In this document: positions 25,455 to 32,873 of the stretch, piece after piece
How positions within the stretch are numbered: the first letter of the stretch is position 1
How the letters are laid out: every line of letters begins with the position of its first letter
From: DAOUKH01 sp964291475
GTDB taxonomy: Bacteria; Chloroflexota; Dehalococcoidia; SHYB01
DNA: 64,000 bases
Direction: 5' to 3'
Assembly (NCBI GenBank): GCA_964291475.2
Contig: OZ220069.1
Span: forward strand, 45,302 to 109,301
Translations under genes and position numbers: made by a program
Notes under the pieces: model-generated
Told to the model about the DNA's origin: nothing
Seen by the model: only the letters and a program-made list of their open reading frames with translations
The model's database searches: none

Positions 25455-26704
25455 CGTGCTCCTTCGCCGTCTCCCACCGCCCTGCGGACGGCCTCGATCT
25501 CGTCGTCTCGCGTCACGACCTCGCCGTCGAGGCGGGCCCGGAGCAGCTCCGCCAGCAGGCGACCGATGCGGGGGCCGGGCTCGACGCCGAGGGCGATGAG
25601 GTCGTCGCCGCCCAGGGTGGGCCGGACGTCCGCCAGCCGACGGGTGAAGTCGTCGATACGCTCGGCCATTATCCCGTCGGGCGCGGTGAGACGGCAAGCA
25701 AGGAGGGCGTCGGGGACGTACGGCGAGAGTGCGGCGTGGACCTCGCTGTTCTTGAGATCTGGCGCTGCCAGTGCGTCCAGCCCGGCGGCGAGCCGCGCCG
25801 CGTCGGTCATGGCGCGCCGGACTGAGACCGGGGCGGCGAGCCGCTTCGCCAGCGCCGCGGCCGTTTCCTCCGAGAGGCCTGTTCCGAGGATGGCGAAGCC
25901 CAGCCCCGTCCCGCCGGCCTGGTCGAGAGCGCGGGCGGTGGCCGTGCCGAGCCGGAAGGCGGGGTGGAGGGCTTCAAGCGCGCCAAGCCGCTCGGCGAGC
26001 TCGAATGCGGCCCCCGGCGCGGTCTCCTCCAGCGTGCGTTCGAGCTCGTGGCGGACGCGGCTTCCGCTGATGGTGCGGAGACGGCCCGCCCCTTCCCGCA
26101 TCAGCCGTTCTGTCTCGGGTTCGAGCGCGAAGCCGAAGCGGGCAGCGTAGCGGCAGGCCCGCAGGATGCGCGTGGCGTCGTCGACGAAGCTCCGCTCGTG
26201 CAGGACGCGGATGAGGCCGGCGTCGAGGTCGGCGCGCCCGTCGTGGGGATCGATGACGTCGCCGAACCGCTGCGGGTGGAGGGAAGCCGCCATGGCGTTG
26301 ACGGTGAAGTCGCGCCGCGCCAGGTCGGCGTCGAGGTCTGCAGCCTGCACCGTGGGCAGCGCCCCCGGCCTCGCGTAGCGCTCCCGCCGCGCGGTGGCGA
26401 AGTCGGCCCGGACTGCGCCCGCCGACACCGTCGCGGTCAGGAAGCGGTCGTGGGTCTTGACGGTGCCGCCGAGGTCGGCGGCGAGGCCGCGCGCCGTCTC
26501 CCGGGCGTCGCCCTCGACCACGATGTCGAGGTCGAGCCCGTCGGCGCCGAGCAGCAGGTCGCGCACCACGCCTCCGACGAGGTAGGCCCGCCGGCCGTGC
26601 TTGGCGGCGCGCCCCGCCGCGGCGCGCAGGAAGGCCCGTTCCTCTCCTGGGAGGCGCGCTTCGATTCGCGCGGCGATGTTGTCGATGGCGGCGTAGTCGG
26701 ACAT
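25451..26704 (-). CDS. cca: CCA-adding/poly(A) polymerase-type nucleotidyltransferase
   Basis: 417 residues from ATG 26704; the in-frame ATG at 26776 lies upstream of the promoter. The head domain has LVGGVVRDLLLG and LDLDIVVEGD, the polymerase-beta-type Asp pair, followed by RRDFTVNAMA. The neck and tail are Ala/Arg-rich helices. A tRNA CCA-end repair role is the default; a poly(A) polymerase or a split CC-/A-adding role cannot be excluded. It heads an overlapping operon with two zinc-ribbon proteins. Confidence 0.88.
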   Translation of the reverse strand: MSDYAAIDNIAARIEARLPGEERAFLRAAAGRAAKHGRRAYLVGGVVRDLLLGADGLDLDIVVEGDARETARGLAADLGGTVKTHDRFLTATVSAGAVRADFATARRERYARPGALPTVQAADLDADLARRDFTVNAMAASLHPQRFGDVIDPHDGRADLDAGLIRVLHERSFVDDATRILRACRYAARFGFALEPETERLMREGAGRLRTISGSRVRHELERTLEETAPGAAFELAERLGALEALHPAFRLGTATARALDQAGGTGLGFAILGTGLSEETAAALAKRLAAPVSVRRAMTDAARLAAGLDALAAPDLKNSEVHAALSPYVPDALLACRLTAPDGIMAERIDDFTRRLADVRPTLGGDDLIALGVEPGPRIGRLLAELLRARLDGEVVTRDDEIEAVRRAVGDGEGAR

Positions 26705-26738
26705 GACCGTCGCGGCAATCTCTGGAATGCCTGAAGCG

Positions 26739-26744
26739 ATTATA
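26739..26744 (-). promoter_or_regulatory. -10 element of cca-like operon
   Basis: TATAAT on the minus strand, 34 nt before the ATG at 26704. It lies back to back with the rnc promoter in a 78-bp divergent intergenic region. Confidence 0.55.
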
Positions 26745-26771
26745 GGCCCGCGGCCCGCCGGTGACGGTGAG

Positions 26772-26777
26772 TACAAT
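26772..26777 (+). promoter_or_regulatory. -10 element directly before rnc (leaderless)
   Basis: TACAAT ends 5 bp before the rnc ATG at 26783, so transcription would begin at or within a base or two of the start codon. There is no room for a Shine-Dalgarno. This predicts a leaderless mRNA. Confidence 0.5.
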
Positions 26778-26782
26778 GGGGT

Positions 26783-27478
26783 ATGCCCCGCTCACCGGAA
26801 GCGATATTGGAGCGCCGCGTCGGCATCGAGTTCAAGGACCGGTCGCTCCTCAAGCTCGCGCTGACGCACCGCTCCTACGTCCACGAGGCCCCGGACGATG
26901 CGCCGGAGAGCAACGAACGCCTGGAGTATCTGGGCGACGCTTTCCTTGGCTTTGTGGTTGCCGAGCACCTGTACGGGCGTTTCCCCGACTTGCCCGAAGG
27001 CCGTCTGACCGCCCTGCGCTCGGGTCTTGTGCGCTCGGCGACCCTTGCAGCCGTCGCCGCCGAGCTCGACCTTGGCGAGCGCCTGTATCTGGGTCATGGC
27101 GAGGAGACGAGCGGCGGGCGCACCCGCGAGCGCAACCTTGCCCGCGGCTTCGAGGCCGTGCTCGGCGCAATCTTGCTCGACCAGGGCTACGCCAAGGCCA
27201 AGCGGTGGACGCTCAAGCTGTTCAAAGACCGGCTGGAGAGCCTTCCGCCCGGCTTGGTCGACGACTACAAGTCGTTGCTGCAGGAACGGATCCAAGCCGA
27301 AGGCAGCCCGCCGCCCGTCTACCGAACCGTGAGGGAGGAAGGTCCCGACCATGACCGCGACTTCACGGTCGAGGTGATCGTGGACGGAGCCGTCGCGGGT
27401 GAGGGTTCCGGGCCGAGCAAGCAGAAGGCGGAACGGGAGGCCGCGCGGGCGGCGCTGGCGAACCTCGGACTCGGCTAG
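26783..27478 (+). CDS. rnc: Ribonuclease III
   Basis: 231 residues. The signature NERLEYLGDAFLG (near residue 41) and FEAVLGAILLDQG (near 120) carry the metal-binding acidic residues. The C-terminal 70 residues form a double-stranded RNA-binding domain (VDDYKSLLQERIQ ... SKQKAEREAARAAL). It processes rRNA precursors and structured RNAs. It is divergent from the cca-like operon and appears leaderless. Confidence 0.96.
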   Translation: MPRSPEAILERRVGIEFKDRSLLKLALTHRSYVHEAPDDAPESNERLEYLGDAFLGFVVAEHLYGRFPDLPEGRLTALRSGLVRSATLAAVAAELDLGERLYLGHGEETSGGRTRERNLARGFEAVLGAILLDQGYAKAKRWTLKLFKDRLESLPPGLVDDYKSLLQERIQAEGSPPPVYRTVREEGPDHDRDFTVEVIVDGAVAGEGSGPSKQKAEREAARAALANLGLG

Positions 27479-27504
27479 GCGGGCCTCTTCCCCGCTGCGG
27501 ACTC

Positions 27505-27705
27505 GCGCAAATGGGGGAACGGACGATTCGTGAATCGCCCCTACGGGAGGAGTGGCAGGCTTTGATGGCACCCGGCGGTTGGCGCGGGGCCCCTCATCCC
27601 AACCTTCTCCCGTGGGGAGAAGGGGGAAGACCTCCCGGCCCTGCCCCACCGAGGCGCCCGGTGGCGCGTGCCCTCTCTCAGTCCCCCAGAAAGGGATAGG
27701 GTAGG
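27505..27705. repeat. Dispersed repeat modules after rnc
   Basis: The gap contains ATTCGTGAATCGCCCCTACGGGAGG, the CTTCTCCCGTGGGGAGAAG palindrome, a GGCGCCCGGTGGCGCG block and a degenerate CTCTCTCAGTCCCCCAGAAAGGG module. The order is the same as in the tandem array at 14.2-15.3 kb. No gene is seen. Confidence 0.85.
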
Positions 27706-27708
27706 GGG

Positions 27709-29475
27709 CTACCCCGCGCGCTTCTCGTCGCGCAGCCGCTGCGTGGCCTCGGTGTCGACGGCGTATTCTTCGGGGTCGCGGTCGAGGACGACGCCGTAGA
27801 CGTCGCGGGCCTTCTCTATCGAGACCCAGCCGTTGCGGACGTCCTTGCGGACCTGGTCGGCGTCGCGGTCGAGGGGGCTGCCGAAGCCGCCGCCTCCGTT
27901 GCCGAAGATCTCGATGGCCTTGCCTTCCTTGATCTCGAAGACGCCGCAGAGGGGAAGCTCCTCCTCCTGCGTCTCGGTGTCGAGGTCCCAGATGAAGCCC
28001 TGGTTGGCGTGGCCGGCGCTGCCGCCCATCACGCCGGCGGGCGGGTAGACCCGGCCGTCGCCGTAGCCCGCGACCCAGAACGGGCCCTGGCGGTGCCGCA
28101 CGAGCATCCGGGGGCCGACGCTGCCGATGAACTCGCCGTCGCCGGGCGAATCGGTGACGATCTGCGCGCCGACCTCGAAGATGTGGGGGTTGTTCTTCTC
28201 CCAGAGCTCGACGGACGTGGTCGAGATGCAGCCCTGGGTGCCGCCGATGCCCCAGGCCGGCCAGCCGTCGTGGCCCTTCACCGCGGGGCCGCCGCCCACG
28301 AAGCTGCCCACCACGATGGGCTGGCTCACGTAGGGCGCGTTGTTGCGGCGGAAGTCCTCGCCGGAGAAGACGCCCTCTTGGAAGCCGATGTAGCCGCCCT
28401 CGGCGCCGCCGCGGTTGGGGTCGACCCGTGCCATGATCGCCATGGCGAGGCTGGTGAGGCGGTCGGTCAGATAGCTCGTCGAGACCGAGGTGCCGGCGGG
28501 GAACTTGGGTATGCCGCAGATGCAGCCTTCGCGCAGCTTGAACTGGATGCGCTCGAAGGCGCCGGTGTTGTGGTGGAGCGTGGGGTCGAGGCTGGCGAAG
28601 ATGCCCTGCGACGGCCCGGCGATGCTCGAGGCCTCAGGCAGGTTGATGCCGCCATCGACCTGGTCCGGGTTGTCCCGGAGGTCGACGATCATCGCCTCCT
28701 GCTCGTGGTCGATGGTCAGCTTCATATTCAGGGCGAAGCCGTCGGGGATGAACTCGATGGGGTCGACCCACGTCTCCCCTTCCCACGTCCCCTCGGGCAG
28801 GCTCTTGATCTCCGCGATCATCCGGCGGCGGCCGTACTCGATCCACTCGTCGATGAAGTCGGTGACCACGTCGTCGCCGTACTCCTCGATCAGGTCGCCG
28901 AGCCGCTGCTCGCCGATCCAGGAGCTGCCCAGCGCGGCGGCGAAGTCGCCGTACCACTGCTGCGGCACGCGGATCCGGGTGAGCCCGATCCGCACGATGT
29001 CCTTCAGCTCCTGGTAGCCCCGCGCCACGCGGACGCACGGCCAGTGCAGGCCCTCCTCGTAGATCTCCTTCGCGTAGGGGAGATAGGCGGTCGGCTCCGG
29101 CGCGCCGACGTCGACGTTGTGCATACGGAGCAGCAGCCAGAAGATGATCTTTTCGCCGGAGAAGACGGGCGTGCAGAAGGTGTAGTCGGCGTGGTGGACG
29201 TTGCCATAGAAGGGGCAGTTGTTCAGGAAGCAGTCGCCCGGCTGGATATCGTCGAACATCTCGACGATGGGCTTGAGCGCCATGTCGATGCTCATCGTGT
29301 GGATGGGCAGCCCGCCGTGGATGGTGACGGTCCGGCACTGGCTGTCGGCGATGGTGACCGAGAAATCGCGGGCGTGGATCGTGGCCGAGCGCGCGCTCTG
29401 GATGCACTTGATGGTGACTTCCTGCACGATCCGCTCGATCCGTTTGACAAGCGTGGTGAAGACGATCTGGTCCAT
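27709..29475 (-). CDS. hyuB: Hydantoinase B/oxoprolinase family protein
   Basis: 588 residues, the usual length for the HyuB subunit family (N-methylhydantoinase B, 5-oxoprolinase C-terminal half, acetone carboxylase-like). The family's Gly-rich core is visible in VGSFVGGGPAVKGHDGW and GGSAGHANQG, and near the end NGGGGFGSPLDRD. It would work with HyuA, encoded at 32874-34955, to activate and hydrolyse a cyclic amide or carboxylate substrate with ATP. Unusually the partner lies 3.4 kb away, separated by SDR and racemase genes. Confidence 0.9.
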   Translation of the reverse strand: MDQIVFTTLVKRIERIVQEVTIKCIQSARSATIHARDFSVTIADSQCRTVTIHGGLPIHTMSIDMALKPIVEMFDDIQPGDCFLNNCPFYGNVHHADYTFCTPVFSGEKIIFWLLLRMHNVDVGAPEPTAYLPYAKEIYEEGLHWPCVRVARGYQELKDIVRIGLTRIRVPQQWYGDFAAALGSSWIGEQRLGDLIEEYGDDVVTDFIDEWIEYGRRRMIAEIKSLPEGTWEGETWVDPIEFIPDGFALNMKLTIDHEQEAMIVDLRDNPDQVDGGINLPEASSIAGPSQGIFASLDPTLHHNTGAFERIQFKLREGCICGIPKFPAGTSVSTSYLTDRLTSLAMAIMARVDPNRGGAEGGYIGFQEGVFSGEDFRRNNAPYVSQPIVVGSFVGGGPAVKGHDGWPAWGIGGTQGCISTTSVELWEKNNPHIFEVGAQIVTDSPGDGEFIGSVGPRMLVRHRQGPFWVAGYGDGRVYPPAGVMGGSAGHANQGFIWDLDTETQEEELPLCGVFEIKEGKAIEIFGNGGGGFGSPLDRDADQVRKDVRNGWVSIEKARDVYGVVLDRDPEEYAVDTEATQRLRDEKRAG

Positions 29476-29548
29476 TCGGGTCTCCGTCCCTCAGCCCAAG
29501 TGCTCCTTCAGCGGAGCGTGGGCAAGATAGTCGCGGGCCGCCGGGCCG

Positions 29549-30340
29549 CTATTTCTGAAAGCCCCAGTGCCGCGAAATGGGCTTGTAGTAGTTGGTGCGC
29601 ACGTCCCGGGTCAGCGCGTAGTACGGCTCCGCCGCCGGGTCTTCCCAGAACGCCTTGGCTTCGGGAATCCGTCGGTCGGGGTCGCCGAGCCGGAACGCGT
29701 CGTCCTCGCTTTCGAGCTCGAAGATGGCGATGTAGTTGTAGCCGGGCTCATGCTCCCGGCCCTCGGTCGTGATGCCGTACCAGCCGGCCATCAGGACGCC
29801 GGGCAGGTTTTGGAGCGCGGGGAACCGCTCCGCCTCGTACCATGCCTTCCATTGCGCGTCGTTCTCCCGCGACACGCTGATGAGCTCGGTGCCGAGCGGG
29901 TTGTTCGACTTCAAGAGCGGATCGTCGAGGGCGGCGCCGGCGAGGTACCGCCAGCCCCAATGCCCTTGGTCGAGCGGGTTCTTGTCGCTCGCGCCGCCGG
30001 TGAAGGTGAACTTGCCGGTGTCCTGGAGACCCCGCCGCACCTTCTCCTCCCAGTCCTGCAGCGCGGCCGGGTCGAGGTTGTCGGTGATCGGGTCCATCTT
30101 CCCCTGGTCGACCCGGGGCCAGCCCTCGATGAGCTTGAGGGCCTCGTAGTCCTCGACCCGGTACAGGGAGACGTACTTCTCCGGCCCGATCAGGTTCATC
30201 AGCCGGTAGTTCCACGTCCAGCCCGGCATGCGGCACATCATGAGCTGGTGGTAGTCGTACCACTCCATCCAGATCTCTTCGAGCTCCGGACTCATGCCCT
30301 GCGTCTTGGAGAAGACCCACTCGAGCAATGGACGTTCCAT
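29549..30340 (-). CDS. Predicted dimeric alpha/beta-barrel protein, EWYDYH family
   Basis: 263 residues. Two related halves each start with a strand and a short Trp/Tyr motif (EWYDYHQ near residue 26; KAWYEAERFPAL near 165). Each ends in a strand that resembles the ferredoxin-like half-barrel (YVSLYRVEDYEALK; YNYIAIFELESEDDAF). A close relative lies at 46148-46930. It shares the strand with HyuB, 73 nt upstream of it. The fold is inferred from the pattern and the function is unknown; ring-fission or small-molecule isomerase roles occur in such barrels. Confidence 0.7.
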   Translation of the reverse strand: MERPLLEWVFSKTQGMSPELEEIWMEWYDYHQLMMCRMPGWTWNYRLMNLIGPEKYVSLYRVEDYEALKLIEGWPRVDQGKMDPITDNLDPAALQDWEEKVRRGLQDTGKFTFTGGASDKNPLDQGHWGWRYLAGAALDDPLLKSNNPLGTELISVSRENDAQWKAWYEAERFPALQNLPGVLMAGWYGITTEGREHEPGYNYIAIFELESEDDAFRLGDPDRRIPEAKAFWEDPAAEPYYALTRDVRTNYYKPISRHWGFQK

Positions 30341-30449
30341 GGAGTACCTCCGGGCCTAGTCTACCGGCGTTGTAAAGAAACGCGGTTGCGGCGTCAAGGG
30401 ACGGTGACTAGACTTGCCCCATCTTCGTTCATTCTGGAGGGTGGGCCTG

Positions 30450-31286
30450 ATGGGCCTCCTCGACGGCAAAGTCGCTCTCGTCACCGGCGCCGCCCGCTAT
30501 CCCTCGACGGGCCGGGGCATCGCCCTGCGCTTGGCTGAGGAGGGCGCCGACGTCGCCGTCAACAACCGCCGGTCCGCCAAGGGTCCCACCGACCCCGAGC
30601 GGCGCAAGGGCTGGCGCGGCCTCGAGAGCATGCAGGCCGAGATCGAGGACTTGGGCCGGCGCAGCGTCGCGCTCGAGGCCGACATCACCGCGCCGGGCGA
30701 GGTTGCGGCCATGTTTGACTCCCTGGTCGAACGGCTCGGGCGCATCGACATCCTGGTCAACAACGCCGCCGAGACCCCGTTGATGCCGTTCTTGGAGCAA
30801 GACGAGGCGTCGTGGGACTCCTGCATGCAGGCCAACCTCGTCGGCCCGTTCCTCTGCGCCAAGGAGGCCGCCCGCCGCATGATCGCCCAAGGCGACGGCG
30901 GCCGCATCACCAACCTCTCATCCAGATTGGGAAAGGTGGGCACGCCCACCGCGTCGGCCTACTCCGCCTCCAAGTCGGCCCTCATCGGCCTGGGGCAGGT
31001 GATGGCGTTGGAGTGGGGAGTCCACGGGATCACCGTGAACACCGTCTGCCCCGGCGTCATACGCGACAGCGGCAACCACCGCCCCTTCAACTACTTCCCC
31101 GCCGACGACGAAGAGCACCACTGGGAGATCGTCCGCGGCCTCGTCCAGAGCCAGCGCGACGCGAGTCCGCTGGGCACCCTCGACGACCCCGAGAGCATCG
31201 GCAACCTCGTCGCCTTCCTCGCCTCCTCCCGCGCCCACAAGATGACGGGCCAGGCCGTGAACATGACCGCCGGGTTGCTGATGTGA
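30450..31286 (+). CDS. SDR-family oxidoreductase (intact active site)
   Basis: 278 residues from ATG 30450, with GGAGGG 7 nt upstream. The Rossmann motif LVTGAARYPSTGRGIA differs from the usual TGxxxGxG by an insertion. NNAA and the catalytic Y171-x3-K175 (AYSASKSAL) are present. It should oxidise an alcohol or reduce a ketone with NAD(P). Its TGA overlaps the GTG start of a second SDR, so the two are translated together. Confidence 0.9.
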   Translation: MGLLDGKVALVTGAARYPSTGRGIALRLAEEGADVAVNNRRSAKGPTDPERRKGWRGLESMQAEIEDLGRRSVALEADITAPGEVAAMFDSLVERLGRIDILVNNAAETPLMPFLEQDEASWDSCMQANLVGPFLCAKEAARRMIAQGDGGRITNLSSRLGKVGTPTASAYSASKSALIGLGQVMALEWGVHGITVNTVCPGVIRDSGNHRPFNYFPADDEEHHWEIVRGLVQSQRDASPLGTLDDPESIGNLVAFLASSRAHKMTGQAVNMTAGLLM

Positions 31287-32065
31287 CGGGCTCCGGCGGG
31301 CTTAGCGGGAAGACCGCGCTGGTCACCGGCGCCGACGGCTACGCCGGCTTCGGATCGGCCATCGCCGCCAAGCTCATGGCCGAGGGGGGCAACGTCGCCC
31401 TCCATTCCCACGCCAACGGCGCGGCTCCCGACGGCGCTCTCGCCCTGTCCGGCGACCTCGCCGATGGGGACGTGGCCCGGTCGGTGGTCGCGCAGACGGT
31501 CGACCGCTTCGGGCGGCTCGATATCGTGATCGTCGCCGGACTGAAAGTCCCCGGCGGCGCGCTCCTGGACACCGAAGCCGGCGCCTGGGACGAGGCTCTG
31601 CGGAGCGACCTCAGGGCGGCCTTCCAGTGCAGCCGGATCGCCGCCGAGCGCATGGTCGGGGCGGGCAACGGCGGCTCGATCCTCTTCCTGACCTCGCATG
31701 CGGCACGCTCGGGCATCGCCGGGCTTGGGGTGCACTCCGCCACGCAGTTCGGCCTCGTCGGACTCATGCAGTGCATGGCCCTCGAACTGGCCGACGACGG
31801 CATCCGCGTCAACGTGCTCGCCCTTGGCCTGCCGGCGGAGGCGGACGCTGCCGGTCCCGGTTTGGGGCTGCTCAAGGCCTCGCGGGCGGGCAAGGGGGTC
31901 GGCGTGGGCCGCACGAAGGGTGAGGCTCCGGCGGCCTTTCCCATGCAGGGCGGCGTCCGGCCCGCCGAGGCCGCCGATATGGTAGCCTTCCTCGTCTCCG
32001 ATAGCGCCGTCCACGTGACCGGTCAGCTCGTCGATTTCACCGGGGGCCTCGTCGTCGGGCGCTAG
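31283..32065 (+). CDS. SDR-family protein with degenerate catalytic motif
   Basis: 260 residues from GTG 31283, overlapping the first SDR (GTGA). It has the Rossmann start LVTGADGYAGFGSA. The catalytic YxxxK is replaced by H151-SAT-Q155 (VHSATQFGL), and the NNAG motif reads IVAGL. It is therefore unlikely to be a normal dehydrogenase. Known SDR heterotetramers such as BbsCD pair an active with an inactive subunit, which fits this coupled pair. The alternative is an enzyme with altered chemistry. Confidence 0.85.
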   Translation: MTGSGGLSGKTALVTGADGYAGFGSAIAAKLMAEGGNVALHSHANGAAPDGALALSGDLADGDVARSVVAQTVDRFGRLDIVIVAGLKVPGGALLDTEAGAWDEALRSDLRAAFQCSRIAAERMVGAGNGGSILFLTSHAARSGIAGLGVHSATQFGLVGLMQCMALELADDGIRVNVLALGLPAEADAAGPGLGLLKASRAGKGVGVGRTKGEAPAAFPMQGGVRPAEAADMVAFLVSDSAVHVTGQLVDFTGGLVVGR

Positions 32066-32112
32066 CCCGGAGGCGACGGAAGCCCGTCAACGCACCCACA
32101 GGGGAGGGCATC

Positions 32113-32859
32113 GTGAAGTTCATCATTTGCCGCACCAACCGCGCCGACGAAGAGACGATCCGGCAGCACGTCGCGACGTCGCAGCCGCTCGTCGACGCGC
32201 AGGTCGACGTCGTCGCGCTCACCCGCGGCCCCGACTGGACCGTCTCCGAGTACGACGCCGGCCTCATCGCCCCCGAGATGTTCGAGGTCGCCGAGCAGGC
32301 CGAGAAGGATGGCTACGACGCCTACATCGTGGGCTCCTGCTCCGACTCTAACGCCAGGGGCCTGAAGGAATTGACCAGTAAGATGGTCATCGTCGAGCCC
32401 GGCGCCGCCGCGATGAACGTCGCCTCCTTCCTGGTCGACCGCTTCTCGATCCTCACCGTCAAGGAGCCGAACATCCGGGCGATGATCATGAAGTCGGCCG
32501 AGCGGCTGGCCGTGAAGTCCAAGCTGGTCTCCATCAAGTACGTCCAGCCCGCCACCGAGGTGGTCTTTCCCTCCGACGAGGAGCAGCGCCAGAACGAGGC
32601 CCGCCAGATGGTCGAGGCCGCCAAGGACGCCGCGGACAACGACGGCGCCGAGGCCGTCATCTTCTACTCGCTCTCCTACCGCGAGCGGGGCATCGTCCAG
32701 ATGGGCCGGGAGATGCTCGACGCCGAGGGTTACAAGGACCTGTTGATCGTCGATCCCGCCGCCTCGGCCCTGAACTACGCGCGGATGCTCGTCACCTGCG
32801 GCCTCAGCCAGGGGAAGCTCGCCTACCCGCCGCCGCCGTCCACCGCGATCCGCAAGTAG
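32113..32859 (+). CDS. Asp/Glu/hydantoin racemase-family protein
   Basis: 248 residues. The two-domain racemase fold is suggested by IICRTNR near the start and IVGSCSDSN at residue 76. The first catalytic Cys (Cys76) is present. Where racemases carry the second Cys the sequence reads FYSLSYRER, without Cys. A one-Cys enzyme of this superfamily would resemble arylmalonate decarboxylase or maleate isomerase rather than a racemase. It stands between SDR and HyuA genes, consistent with a hydantoin- or diacid-type pathway. Confidence 0.82.
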   Translation: MKFIICRTNRADEETIRQHVATSQPLVDAQVDVVALTRGPDWTVSEYDAGLIAPEMFEVAEQAEKDGYDAYIVGSCSDSNARGLKELTSKMVIVEPGAAAMNVASFLVDRFSILTVKEPNIRAMIMKSAERLAVKSKLVSIKYVQPATEVVFPSDEEQRQNEARQMVEAAKDAADNDGAEAVIFYSLSYRERGIVQMGREMLDAEGYKDLLIVDPAASALNYARMLVTCGLSQGKLAYPPPPSTAIRK

Positions 32860-32873
32860 TAGCGCGGACGGCG

